From a virus, in IMG/VR virus record IMGVR_UViG_3300045051_000613, positions 1 through 38,808 of that record: a stretch of 38,808 nucleotides of DNA; one strand, given 5' to 3'. This document shows, in pieces, positions 20,212-28,092 of this stretch (its first letter is position 1; each line of letters begins with the position of its first letter). Under the pieces are notes generated by a model that saw nothing but the letters and a program-made list of their open reading frames with translations, did no database searches and was not told the DNA's origin. The translations under genes and the position numbers were made by a program.

Positions 20212-21089
20212 TGGCCTGGCTCCGCATCGAGAGTAACTTCCCCAACCACCGCAAGGTGCTGGCCGCCGGCCAGCAACTCGGGCGCAGCGCGATTGCCCGG
20301 GTCATGGGGCTGTGGACGGTGGGGGCGTGTTACGCCGTCGCGCACCTGACAGACGGCTTCGTGCCCGCAATAATTTTGCTCGATTCTCGTTACGATCGAC
20401 ATCCAAACGATGTGATTTCCGCGATGGTTTCACACGGCTTGCTGCATCGAGACGGCGACGGATTTCGCATTCACGATTTCCACGACTACAACCCGAATGC
20501 GGCAGAAGTCAAGGAGAGACGGCGATTTGACCTCGCTCGCAAGCGAGGCAGCATGACAAATTCCAGAGTTTTTCCGAACGGAAAGAATTCGCCGGATGCT
20601 GAAGTCCGCGCAAACTTTCCAGCCGTTCCGAATCCGAATCCGAATCCGATACCGATCTCCATACCGAAACCAAGAAGAAAGATCAAAACATGTACGCAGG
20701 CGCTGCCTGCTGAGTTCGTGGCGTTCTGGAGCATCTACCCTCGAAAGAGAAAGAAAGCGGAAGCCGCGCAAGCGTGGGCCGATATTCCGCCCACGCCCGA
20801 GATTGTCGCCGCGATCATGACGGCGTTGTCATGGCAAACCACGTCCGGGGAGTGGTTGGAAGAGCGCGGCCGGTACATCCCCTATCCCGACAAATACCTG
20901 CATACACGACGCTGGGAGGACGAACCCTTCCATGCGGCGGTGTTGCCACTCACGGCAGCCCAGCCACCACCACGAGCGGACTGGTGGGAAGAATGCAAAC
21001 GCCTGCACGGCGTCAATGCCGATGGCGAACCGATGTGCCAGCGAAGCGACTGGCATCATCTGAAAACTGCCAAGGAGGCGCAGTCATAA
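20211..21089 (+). CDS. Phage replication protein (initiator/helicase-loader type)
   Basis: 292 residues. The N-terminal part (MAWLRIESNFPNHRKVLAAG, LGRSAIARVMGLWTVGACYA, then a wing-like DGDGFRIHDFHDYN) resembles the winged-helix domain of phage replication proteins. A low-complexity linker follows (PNPNPNPIPISIPKPRR). The C-terminal part begins FVAFWSIYPRKRKKAEAAQA, continues with GRYIPYPDKYLHTRRWED, and ends in a Cys/His tail. This two-domain plan is common in temperate phages whose initiator recruits host helicase. No polymerase or helicase is in the window, so host machinery is presumably used. An AT-richer stretch at 20370-20700 inside the gene might hold the origin; no clear iterons were seen. 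Confidence 0.65.
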   Translation: MAWLRIESNFPNHRKVLAAGQQLGRSAIARVMGLWTVGACYAVAHLTDGFVPAIILLDSRYDRHPNDVISAMVSHGLLHRDGDGFRIHDFHDYNPNAAEVKERRRFDLARKRGSMTNSRVFPNGKNSPDAEVRANFPAVPNPNPNPIPISIPKPRRKIKTCTQALPAEFVAFWSIYPRKRKKAEAAQAWADIPPTPEIVAAIMTALSWQTTSGEWLEERGRYIPYPDKYLHTRRWEDEPFHAAVLPLTAAQPPPRADWWEECKRLHGVNADGEPMCQRSDWHHLKTAKEAQS

Positions 21090-21091
21090 TC

Positions 21092-21289
21092 ATGCCGTTC
21101 AGATCTGACGATCAACGACGCGCCTATCAGCGTGAGTACTACCGGCCTCGGCGGCGGGCCTTGTGGCGTCGGTACCGCCTCGCCGGAGGCTGTGGCGACT
21201 GCGGCGAACCCGTGGTGCGGTTCACCCGCTGTACGCGTCACCGCGCCCTCATGGCGACCACGGCACGACTGCGACGGGCGCGAGCATGA
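21092..21289 (+). CDS. Small basic zinc-finger-like protein
   Basis: 65 residues, beginning MPFRSDDQRRAYQREYYRPR. The sequence is strongly basic, with CGDCGEPVVRFTRCTRHRAL giving a C-x2-C...C-x2-H arrangement that could bind one zinc. A GGAGG-like site lies upstream at 21074. It probably binds nucleic acid. It overlaps the TGT-like gene by four bases. Confidence 0.65.
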   Translation: MPFRSDDQRRAYQREYYRPRRRALWRRYRLAGGCGDCGEPVVRFTRCTRHRALMATTARLRRARA

Positions 21290-22041
21290 TCCACTATCAC
21301 GGCCTCCCAATTACGCCGGCCACCTGCGCGGAAGTGGCGACACGGGCAGGCCATGCCTTTGTCTCGTTCGCCGCTCCAGGGCAAATGGGCGTGGCCGTCG
21401 CCGGGTGCCAATCCTTCGCGATTGACAATGGCGCGTTCTCGGCGTGGCGCACCGGCCACCCGATTACCGATTGGTCGGGGTATTACACGTTCGCGACGGC
21501 CGCCAAGCGGCAACCCTCCTGCGATTTCGCGGTCATTCCCGACGTCATCGACGGCACCGAAGGCGACAACGATGCCCTCGTGGCTGAATGGCCCTTACCG
21601 TCCTGGTTCGGCGCGCCGGTCTGGCATCTCCATGAAAGTTTCACCCGGTTGATGCGCCTCATCGAACGGTTCCCGCGCGTGTGCTTGGGCAGCTCCGGCG
21701 AGTACACGCAGATTGGCACCCCACGCTGGTGGCGGCGAATGAACGAGACGATGCGGACGATCTGCGACGATGCGGGCTCTCCACGCACACGGTTGCATGG
21801 GCTCCGAATGCTCGATCCTGTGGTCTTTTCGCGGTTCCCGTTTACCTCGGCTGACTCGACCAACATCGGCCGGAATATTGGGATTGACCAAGCGTGGAGT
21901 GGCCCCTATATGCCCCCCACGAAGGAGGCGCGCACGCAACTCATGCGGGCGCGGATTGAGTCGGTCAATGCCCCGAGCGCGTACGACTTCATGCCTCATC
22001 AAGAGACCACGATTTGGTCCGACCAGAAGGAGATCCGATGA
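21286..22041 (+). CDS. TGT-superfamily enzyme, candidate DNA 7-deazaguanine transglycosylase (DpdA-like)
   Basis: 251 residues. tRNA-guanine transglycosylases swap guanine for a 7-deazaguanine base; phage DpdA proteins do this in DNA. Residues aligning by pattern with TGT catalytic sites: IDNGAFSAW (46-54; cf. DSGGFQ, general base D47), IPDVIDG (84-90, D86), LGSSGEY (134-140; cf. the GG substrate loop) and SADSTNIGRN (188-197; nucleophile candidate D190), with HGLRML (171-176) between. The C-terminal zinc site of tRNA-type TGTs is absent, as expected for a short non-tRNA enzyme. No preQ0 synthesis genes are in the window, so the base would come from the host. It is translationally coupled on both sides. 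The substrate is inferred. Confidence 0.6.
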   Translation: MIHYHGLPITPATCAEVATRAGHAFVSFAAPGQMGVAVAGCQSFAIDNGAFSAWRTGHPITDWSGYYTFATAAKRQPSCDFAVIPDVIDGTEGDNDALVAEWPLPSWFGAPVWHLHESFTRLMRLIERFPRVCLGSSGEYTQIGTPRWWRRMNETMRTICDDAGSPRTRLHGLRMLDPVVFSRFPFTSADSTNIGRNIGIDQAWSGPYMPPTKEARTQLMRARIESVNAPSAYDFMPHQETTIWSDQKEIR

Positions 22042-22403
22042 CGATCGAAGAACAAGCCATCCAACAGTCCGCCAGCCGCAAGATGGCGCTCATCGAACTC
22101 ATGGTGGCCCATGGCGAGGCGATCTGCGACGGGTGCCTCAAGAACCTGTTCGACTTGACGATCGCCTCGCCAGGCATCGTCGTGTCGCTCTACGTGCACG
22201 CGCACGAACGCATCGAGATGTCGGACCTGGCCGAGGAGGTGAAGGCCACGATGCGGAAGGGCATTCAGTACCAGGTGCAGCAACTGCTGAAAATGGTCCT
22301 CGCCGTCGTGAGCAGCACCGACCCGCGTCAGACCTTGCTCACCCAGAACGCCACGATCATGCGGGCCGAGGCGATGGGCGAAACCGATGGGGAAATTCAC
22401 TAA
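22038..22403 (+). CDS. Helical protein downstream of the TGT-like gene, unknown
   Basis: 121 residues, beginning MTIEEQAIQQSASRKMALIE. Two Cys (ICDGCLKN) sit at about residues 30-33, and the rest is mostly helical (AEEVKATMRKGIQYQVQQLL). No family is recognised. It overlaps both neighbours (ATGA and TAATG). A function linked to base modification is possible only from position. Confidence 0.65.
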   Translation: MTIEEQAIQQSASRKMALIELMVAHGEAICDGCLKNLFDLTIASPGIVVSLYVHAHERIEMSDLAEEVKATMRKGIQYQVQQLLKMVLAVVSSTDPRQTLLTQNATIMRAEAMGETDGEIH

Positions 22404-22597
22404 TGGCCCAGACGCGACGGCGTGAACCCCTGCCGCCCTGCGGGCACAAAACCGATCGCGGCTTTCTGTGCATCCGGCCGGCGCGCTGGACACTCACGAA
22501 AGACCAGGCCCAGACACGCGCGTGCACGATCCACACGAAAGCCTTGCTGCGTGCGGGCTGGGCACGGGGCCAGGACGCGCTCGACGCGTCATTCTGA
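22403..22597 (+). CDS. Small Cys/His protein, unknown
   Basis: 64 residues, beginning MAQTRRREPLPPCGHKTDRG. The pattern C-G-H, FLCIRPARW, RACTIHTKAL has three Cys and several His spaced as in a small zinc fold. The TAATG overlap with the upstream gene indicates coupling. No further function can be given. Confidence 0.6.
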   Translation: MAQTRRREPLPPCGHKTDRGFLCIRPARWTLTKDQAQTRACTIHTKALLRAGWARGQDALDASF

Positions 22598-22607
22598 AGG
22601 ACTGTCC

Positions 22608-23252
22608 ATGAGTGCTGATAACCATGATCGCGTGGTGGCGAGCTTGGCGTTTGTGAAGACCTTGGCGCGCCGGCTCGCGTCGTCGAGCCCCGCGCTGGAG
22701 ATGGACGACCTCGTGCAGGATGGCCTTCTCGGGCTCATGGATGCCGCCAGGCGCTTCGATGAGGCGCAGGGCATCCCCTTTGAGGCCTTTGCCACGTCGC
22801 GCGTCCGGGGGGCGATGGTGGACGGTCTACGCCGTGCCGCTTGGCCGCGTGGGCTGCGACGGGTGCGCCGGGAACGCACACGCCTCAGTCAGACGCTCGG
22901 GGCCGAGCCGACGGCTCAGGCGCTCGCGCAGCACCTCCACATGCCCGTCGCCACGCTGCAGCGGCACCTCTCACGCATTGCCGCCATCGAAGCGACCATC
23001 TGGGCCCCCGTGCGGCCGTCCCCGTCCACGCCGCATATGTTGTACGTGGAACATGAGGCGCGCGCCAAGGTGCGCCGGGGCATCGCTGGCCTGCCGCCAC
23101 GTGAGCGGGCGCTTATCGCCCGGTACTATTTCCACGACGCCACCATGACGGAAATTGGCGCGGCCTTGGGCGTGACCGAAGGCCGTGTCTCGCAACTGCA
23201 TCAACGGGCGCTCGGACGACTCCGAGGCCTGCTCGCCACCCTGTCATCCTGA
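22608..23252 (+). CDS. Phage-encoded RNA polymerase sigma factor (FliA/sigma-28-like)
   Basis: 214 residues. Region 2 is clear: VKTLARRLASSSPALEMDDL, VQDGLLGLMDAARRFDEAQG, IPFEAFATSRVRGAMVDGLR. A region-3-like stretch follows (WPRGLRRVRRERTRLSQTLG, then EPTAQALAQHLHMPVATLQR). Region 4 is LPPRERALIARYYFHDATMT with EIGAALGVTEGRVSQLHQRA, the helix-turn-helix that reads the -35 element. The compact layout (regions 2, 3, 4, no region 1.1) is that of sigma-28/FliA or sporulation sigmas. It would redirect host polymerase to phage promoters. Placed near the end of the early operon, it is a good candidate to switch on the leftward late genes. Confidence 0.9.
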   Translation: MSADNHDRVVASLAFVKTLARRLASSSPALEMDDLVQDGLLGLMDAARRFDEAQGIPFEAFATSRVRGAMVDGLRRAAWPRGLRRVRRERTRLSQTLGAEPTAQALAQHLHMPVATLQRHLSRIAAIEATIWAPVRPSPSTPHMLYVEHEARAKVRRGIAGLPPRERALIARYYFHDATMTEIGAALGVTEGRVSQLHQRALGRLRGLLATLSS

Positions 23253-23264
23253 ACTGGAGTGCTT

Positions 23265-23687
23265 ATGCTGACTCGTCTTCGCTTGCTGCTCTGCGCGCTC
23301 GCTCTGGCCGGCGCCAGTGCGTGCGGCGATACCATCGTCAACGTCCCCACTAATCCATCGAACGCCACGTCCACGACGACGCCGCCCAAGACCAGCCAGA
23401 TCCAGTTCCGCGTCACCGGGAACGCCAGTTCCGTCCGCGTCCGGTACAGCACGCCGACCGATGGGCTCGTGCAAACGGTCACGACGCTGCCGTTTTTCAC
23501 CTCCTTCAACACGTCGGCCGACAACCTCTTCCTCTCGTTGGAAGTGACGCCGATTACCTACTCGGCGCTCGTCAACTATCCGTTTCTCTCGGCCCAGATT
23601 CTCGTGAACAACGACTTGTTTCGGGAAGCGACGTCCACCGATTTCTTCCTCTATACCATCAGCGTGAATGGCGTCTGGAGAAAATGA
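23265..23687 (+). CDS. Secreted lipoprotein
   Basis: 140 residues. A signal peptide, MLTRLRLLLCALALAGASAC, ends in a lipobox (A-S-A-C) with Cys20 as lipidation site, followed by G-D and a Thr/Ser/Pro linker. The mature part is beta-rich (IQFRVTGNASSVRVRYSTPT and on), like a small fibronectin/Ig-type domain. ATG 23265 is preferred over a GTG two codons upstream. A GGAG site lies eight to nine bases before it. Phage lipoproteins of this kind often block superinfection or modify the lysogen surface; that is inference. Confidence 0.8.
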   Translation: MLTRLRLLLCALALAGASACGDTIVNVPTNPSNATSTTTPPKTSQIQFRVTGNASSVRVRYSTPTDGLVQTVTTLPFFTSFNTSADNLFLSLEVTPITYSALVNYPFLSAQILVNNDLFREATSTDFFLYTISVNGVWRK

Positions 23688-23959
23688 CCGTGGCTGACGA
23701 CAGAATCGCACAAGCATTGACAGACACACTGATTAGTCCAAATGAGTGTGATCGCAACTTAGAGAACGCGAACGTCGTGGATGGCTTGTACGAAGTATCA
23801 CGGGCGATTCGCGGGATGGGGGACGCGGTCACACCGCATGATGCGATAGGCGTAAACGATGGGATGGGTGGGTACGTGACATCACTCACCGAAGCCGTGA
23901 TGTCCGTGGCAAACGCCTTAAAGTTGATCGCGGATGCAATCAGTGAACGCCACGATTAA
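23684..23959 (+). CDS. Last gene of the early operon, unknown
   Basis: 91 residues, beginning MTVADDRIAQALTDTLISPN. It is acidic and mostly helical, with a Gly-rich middle (AIGVNDGMGGYV) and a final helix (AVMSVANALKLIADAI). The bases are less GC-rich than the neighbours, which may indicate recent acquisition. The start overlaps the lipoprotein stop (ATGA). It converges on the late operon, whose last gene ends seven bases away. Confidence 0.6.
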   Translation: MTVADDRIAQALTDTLISPNECDRNLENANVVDGLYEVSRAIRGMGDAVTPHDAIGVNDGMGGYVTSLTEAVMSVANALKLIADAISERHD

Positions 23960-23965
23960 ACATGG

Positions 23966-24247
23966 TCACAGCCGCTCAATGAGCGGGGCGTGACAGCGAT
24001 CAGGAAATCGCCAAACCTCGCGTGAGGCGTTCGATGGAATGGGCATCAGTTGCAGGGCTTCGCGCTCTATGGCGCTTGCGTACGTCGAGCCCGACTTCAC
24101 GCTGATAAACCGAATCGAGACGGCGTCCCAGGCGACCAGATCAGCAGGCCCTTTCGACCCCGCCGCGCGGCAGACGGCGAAACCAGCGGCTTCCAGAATT
24201 GCTCGCGCCCGATGTTCCGCGCGTCGGCCTTTGTGCGCGCAATTCAT
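23966..24247 (-). CDS. Holliday-junction-resolvase-like PD-(D/E)XK nuclease
   Basis: 93 residues, beginning MNCAHKGRRAEHRARAILEA. Features of the Hjc-type fold: R-R-A-E-H-R-A (helix with E), AGFAVCRAAGSKGPADLVAW (the S-K-G-x-x-D-L turn with catalytic Asp) and IRFISVKSGST (the E/D-x-K strand, here S-V-K-S). The protein is shorter than archaeal Hjc (about 120-130 residues), and the usual E before V-K is replaced, so activity is uncertain. It ends the late operon. In phages such nucleases trim branched DNA before packaging. ATG 24247 overlaps the stop of the holin-like gene. Confidence 0.6.
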   Translation of the reverse strand: MNCAHKGRRAEHRARAILEAAGFAVCRAAGSKGPADLVAWDAVSIRFISVKSGSTYASAIEREALQLMPIPSNASREVWRFPDRCHAPLIERL

Positions 24248-24447
24248 CAGATGAGCGCAAAGGAACGCAGGAGCCAGAGCACAATCAGCAGCACGACGAC
24301 GACCGTGAGCAGCGTCTTGATGGGCGCGGCCATGGGGACGTACGTTTGAATGAGCCACAGGCACACGCCGAGAATCACGATGACGACGAGGAGCCGGATG
24401 ATGTCCGGCGTCACGGGCGATTGAAGCGCGAGCGCAAGCATGTCCAT
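24247..24447 (-). CDS. Small two-span membrane protein, holin candidate
   Basis: 66 residues, beginning MDMLALALQSPVTPDIIRLL. Two hydrophobic spans are clear: DIIRLLVVIVILGVCLWLI and IKTLLTVVVVLLIVLWLL, joined by a short loop (QTYVPMAAP). This topology fits class II-type holins, though other small membrane roles are possible. A GGAGAGGGAG site precedes ATG 24447. It is the next-to-last gene of the late operon, where lysis genes may lie; no endolysin is recognisable nearby. Confidence 0.6.
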   Translation of the reverse strand: MDMLALALQSPVTPDIIRLLVVIVILGVCLWLIQTYVPMAAPIKTLLTVVVVLLIVLWLLRSFALI

Positions 24448-24461
24448 CTCCCTCTCCTTGT

Positions 24462-25727
24462 CTACTGTTCCTGCTGTTGAGTGAGAAGCGCGAGAATCGC
24501 CGCACGAATGGCGTCAGCCGACATCCCGCCGCGTGACATCATGCGGCTCGCGTCAAACATCCGCTGTGCGCCGAACGAACCCACCGTTGGATGATTGACG
24601 ACCGCGCCGATGATAGGCAGCGGCTTGCCCGATGCCCCAGCAATCAGTTGCGAGAATCCAATCGGATCGCGTTTGCTCACGCGGAAACTCGCATCCTCCA
24701 AGGCGGCCTGGGCGGGAATGTGCCGACTGAATTCGGCATTGATCGGTTCCACCGCAGGAACAGCGTTGGCGATTTCGGCTCGGTAGGCGCGGCCGAGCGT
24801 TTTGTCGGCGTTGGCGCTCGCCGCATCGGCGGCGGTGCTCGCATAATTGCGCGCCTGATAAATCGCCTGTTTCGCCCGTTGCGCGGTTTGGACGGGAATG
24901 TCGTTTCCAAACCGTTGAAGTTCCTCCCACGCGCGTGTCAGCCCACCACGCAGTCCGGCCTGTGCCGTGGACCCCGTCCCAACCCGCAGCCATTCATCGC
25001 GCAACGCTTGTTCGAGCGCGGCTCTCGGAATCGTGGCGGTGCTCGTGGAAATGGCTTGATTAAGCTGGTCATCCAAGGCATCGAGTCCGGCCTGGCCGCG
25101 CGCCACATTGCCGCTTCGGATCGTCCCTGTTCCGCGCTCAAGGTTTGTTCGCGCGACGGCTTCCAGCCCAGCCGGCTTGGACCCGGTGGCTTTGTACTCG
25201 ATCGTGCTCTGAATGGTTTTCTCTTTCGGTTTGAGAAGACGCCCTTCCCAATTCACCGCCGCGCGTTCGCCCATACGGCCGACCGTGCCCGCAGTCGCCG
25301 TGGCCATCTCTGGCAAGGCGAGTCCCGTCATATCACCAGCCGCGCCAGCATAATTGCCCGTGCGTATCTTGTCGGCTGTCCGCGCCAATCCTGGCCCCAC
25401 AACTGGCAGCCAATTCAGGGCAGACTTCCCAGTGTTTCCTTTGGTCGCAAGGTTGTAGAGTCGGCCACCCTCATCGCCGCCAGCCTGTGCGGCTTCGGCC
25501 ATCACGGCCTGCGGCTCATACAACATGCGCGTGGCCGTTTTCGCTGCACCGATTAGCGGGACAATGCCCGTCTCGTAGAGACCTGTGCCGAAACGTGAGA
25601 GGGCGCTTGGTTCCGCCTTCTTGCTGGCAGCCTCCCGGCGCATTCGCTCCAGGTCATCAGCGAACGAATTGGCCTCGCGAACCTTGGCGAGGTCGTCAGC
25701 GAATGACGAAACCTTCTGCGGTGGCAC
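24462..25727 (-). CDS. Large late protein, probable internal virion/ejection protein
   Basis: 421 residues from GTG 25727. It begins with a short duplicated motif (SSFADDLAKVREANSFADDL). Hydrophobic and Gly/Ala-rich stretches (LYETGIVPLIGAAKTATRML and later) alternate with long helices (NLERGTGTIRSGNVARGQAG, QRAKQAIYQARNYASTAADA). Large helical proteins at this place in podovirus operons are ejected with the DNA to build a conduit through the envelope. No enzymatic motif is visible. The start overlaps the upstream gene by 32 bases. Confidence 0.65.
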   Translation of the reverse strand: MPPQKVSSFADDLAKVREANSFADDLERMRREAASKKAEPSALSRFGTGLYETGIVPLIGAAKTATRMLYEPQAVMAEAAQAGGDEGGRLYNLATKGNTGKSALNWLPVVGPGLARTADKIRTGNYAGAAGDMTGLALPEMATATAGTVGRMGERAAVNWEGRLLKPKEKTIQSTIEYKATGSKPAGLEAVARTNLERGTGTIRSGNVARGQAGLDALDDQLNQAISTSTATIPRAALEQALRDEWLRVGTGSTAQAGLRGGLTRAWEELQRFGNDIPVQTAQRAKQAIYQARNYASTAADAASANADKTLGRAYRAEIANAVPAVEPINAEFSRHIPAQAALEDASFRVSKRDPIGFSQLIAGASGKPLPIIGAVVNHPTVGSFGAQRMFDASRMMSRGGMSADAIRAAILALLTQQQEQ

Positions 25728-27003
25728 GGGCGCGCTCCTGTTCTACCGTCGTTCCATGGGCCTTGGCGAGTTGGGCGAGTTCGGCCGCCGTCACCGATTT
25801 CGCATCGTTCCCGCCGCCTGTAGCCGTATCCCCGAGGCTAATCGCGTCGTACTTCTGCTGCGTCTCTTGCAGAATCCGGCGATGTTCGTCCACGCTGTCG
25901 GCTTGGTTGATTTGGCTCAACCCGTCACTGATCACCTTCAACTGTTCCCGCACACGACCGGCAATGGTACCCATCAAGGAGCCGATTTGTCCGCGTTGCG
26001 CCGGCGTGATACTCAACCCTTTGCTCGGGTCGACTTGCCACTTGTTCAAGGCCGCCTTGACGGCCTCCAGATTGGTCCGGCCACCCAGCACACGCAGGAT
26101 TTCTGCCTCGTTGATGCGGAGGCCCGACCCCATGCCGCCAGCCATGACCGTCATCAATTCCGGGGCCACGAGCGCATCGGCCTGCGGCGTCATCTCGTTG
26201 ATGGTCGCGCCAAGGCGTCCGAGGCGTTCGGCGCGGTCCTGAATCGGCTTCCGCATTTCGCGCAGTTCAGTGACGTTGTACTGGTAGGAGCGATCCAGTC
26301 GAGCATCATCACGGGCGCTGGCCGCGCCAGGGTCGCGTTGCGGTGGGGCCCGACGGACTTGGGACAACGGAATTTCATCCGGGCCGGCATAAATGTGCCC
26401 CTGCTCATCTTGCTGGAGCGGCTCGCCATTGGGCCCCACGAATCCGCTCAATGCGGTGCGGTTTGGCGGCTTCGCATTGGCGAGACGAATGGCCTCATCC
26501 GTCTTGCGTTTCTCGTCAGCCGCTTGCCCCAAATCGATGTCTTCCGCCGACTGCGGACGAATCCGCATCCCGTTGACGACCATCGGCATCGACTTGGTGT
26601 TCTGGCCGATGAGATAGCTGGGCGCATTGCCAGGAATCGCCGGGTTCGGGGCGGTTCGGACGGTCTGACCCGTGCTCAAATCTTCACCCAGGCTAGCCTT
26701 GATATCCGCTGCCGGTTTGCCGGTCAGGAGATTGTACTGACCGATTTCGTTCTGCTGCTGACGTGTCTCTTTGGCGAGCGCATCCAGTTCACCCTGACGC
26801 GTCCGCGTGTATAGATCCTGCTCCTTCTGGCGCGCCTCCTCTCGTCCGGCTCGTTCGTCCAGTCGATTCGCCCGCAGCCGCTGGAACTGGTTTTCCTCCT
26901 CGCGCTGCGCGAGTTCCTGTTCGAGCATCCGCTGCTTGACGATGTCGAGGAGCGCGTCCCGGACGCCGCCGGCCGCGTACCCGCCTGCGAGGTTGATGGG
27001 CAT
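25696..27003 (-). CDS. Coiled-coil late protein, probable internal virion protein
   Basis: 435 residues, beginning MPINLAGGYAAGGVRDALLD. From about residue 20 to 90 it is a highly charged Gln/Glu/Arg coiled coil (QREEENQFQRLRANRLDERA and on). The middle is Pro-rich, and the second half is helical (INEMTPQADALVAPELMTVM, then a domain with NKWQVDPSKGLSITPAQRGQ). Size, helicity and neighbours suggest a second ejection protein. It follows the Gly-rich gene by six bases. Confidence 0.65.
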   Translation of the reverse strand: MPINLAGGYAAGGVRDALLDIVKQRMLEQELAQREEENQFQRLRANRLDERAGREEARQKEQDLYTRTRQGELDALAKETRQQQNEIGQYNLLTGKPAADIKASLGEDLSTGQTVRTAPNPAIPGNAPSYLIGQNTKSMPMVVNGMRIRPQSAEDIDLGQAADEKRKTDEAIRLANAKPPNRTALSGFVGPNGEPLQQDEQGHIYAGPDEIPLSQVRRAPPQRDPGAASARDDARLDRSYQYNVTELREMRKPIQDRAERLGRLGATINEMTPQADALVAPELMTVMAGGMGSGLRINEAEILRVLGGRTNLEAVKAALNKWQVDPSKGLSITPAQRGQIGSLMGTIAGRVREQLKVISDGLSQINQADSVDEHRRILQETQQKYDAISLGDTATGGGNDAKSVTAAELAQLAKAHGTTVEQERARATAEGFVIR

Positions 27004-27009
27004 CGGTGG

Positions 27010-28089
27010 TTACCTCGTGGGCGGCTTATAGCCACCATAGGCACCGAGCACGCCACTGACGAGGCCCGAGTACCGCATCAATTTGTCCGTGAGGCTCTCG
27101 TTCGGCTGCGGCGTGATCGGCGGCGATGGAATCGTCGGCGTGGGCGTGAATTTCTTGTCGCTGCCTGAGACCAATCGCTGCTGTGCGTCCCGCAGCGCGT
27201 CCTTGCCAATCTGCGAAAAGTCTGGACCCGGAGCCGTGAACTGGGCTGGTATTCGCGAAGCGACACTCGCCGGGGCATTGTATTGGATGGGGCCTTGGGC
27301 GAGCCAAGTCCCCCAGGCCGCTTGCCGACGCGCTTGGGTTTCCAAGTCCTGGCCCGTCGTTCGTTGATCGAGTTCCAACTTCGCGCGGTTCTGGGCATCG
27401 ATGCGATCGGCTTCGACTTGCCGCTGCCGCAACTGATCCATACTGAGGTTGAGATTGGCCTCGTGCTCACGGCCTTGCGCGGCTCCCTGCGAATAGCCCG
27501 AGAGCACCTGGCCCGCCTGGCCGAGTTTCGAGAGCGTGCTGCCGCCTTTGAACGCTCCCAACCATCCGCCGCCGCCGGCTGGTGCCGAACCCAGTGGAAC
27601 GCTGGACACGCCTGCCGCTGAATTCAACGCCCCAAGTGAACCGGCACCACCAATAGGTACACCAAGTGACGGGGCCGCTGCACCACCAACGCCCGCACCG
27701 ACACCAACTCCCGCTCCCGCTCCGGCACCGGTCGCGCCACCACCCGCGCCCGCCGCGCCTCCCGCACCGGCTGCGGCACCACCCGCGCCAGCCGCACCGC
27801 CCCCGCCGAACGCCCCTGGTGCTGCGAGAGCCCCGAGGCCCGTCACCGCCGCCGAACCCAACCCTGTGGCGACAAACGCTTTCATCCACCACGGCATCCC
27901 GCCACCATAGGCGGCCGGGACCCATGAGCCCTGGCCGCTGTCGATGTCGGCCTGCATCGCCTCTTCGAGCGATGAGAACCCGCTGCTCGGCCCGAGATAG
28001 TTGAATTGCTCAAGGTTGCGCGTGTCCGGTTGCCACATCCGCAACTTGCCGTCTGGGCCGGTGATCGTTTCTCCTGGTCGTGTCGCCAT
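27010..28089 (-). CDS. Gly/Ala-rich late protein, probable internal virion protein
   Basis: 359 residues, beginning MATRPGETITGPDGKLRMWQ. Residues about 70-150 are a long low-complexity stretch of Gly and Ala with few other residues (AGAGGAAAGAGGAAGAGGGA), predicted to be flexible or membrane-active. A helical part follows (NLSMDQLRQRQVEADRIDAQ) and a Pro-rich C-terminus. Such Gly/Ala tracts occur in phage DNA-ejection proteins. The DNA is correspondingly repetitive at about 27,640-27,850, which may cause slippage or assembly error. Confidence 0.6.
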   Translation of the reverse strand: MATRPGETITGPDGKLRMWQPDTRNLEQFNYLGPSSGFSSLEEAMQADIDSGQGSWVPAAYGGGMPWWMKAFVATGLGSAAVTGLGALAAPGAFGGGGAAGAGGAAAGAGGAAGAGGGATGAGAGAGVGVGAGVGGAAAPSLGVPIGGAGSLGALNSAAGVSSVPLGSAPAGGGGWLGAFKGGSTLSKLGQAGQVLSGYSQGAAQGREHEANLNLSMDQLRQRQVEADRIDAQNRAKLELDQRTTGQDLETQARRQAAWGTWLAQGPIQYNAPASVASRIPAQFTAPGPDFSQIGKDALRDAQQRLVSGSDKKFTPTPTIPSPPITPQPNESLTDKLMRYSGLVSGVLGAYGGYKPPTR

Positions 28090-28092
28090 GGG

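Noticed and set aside
20370-20700. AT-richer stretch in the replication gene as origin with iterons
   Set aside because: No repeated iteron or DnaA-like boxes could be made out; the short CCGAAT/CCGATA repeats simply encode the Pro/Asn linker.
27467-27925. Alternative frames in the Gly/Ala-rich gene, rich in Trp/Cys/Arg or Pro/Ala
   Set aside because: Low-complexity DNA gives open frames in all directions; only the Gly/Ala frame continues into well-formed flanking sequence and is spaced with its neighbours.
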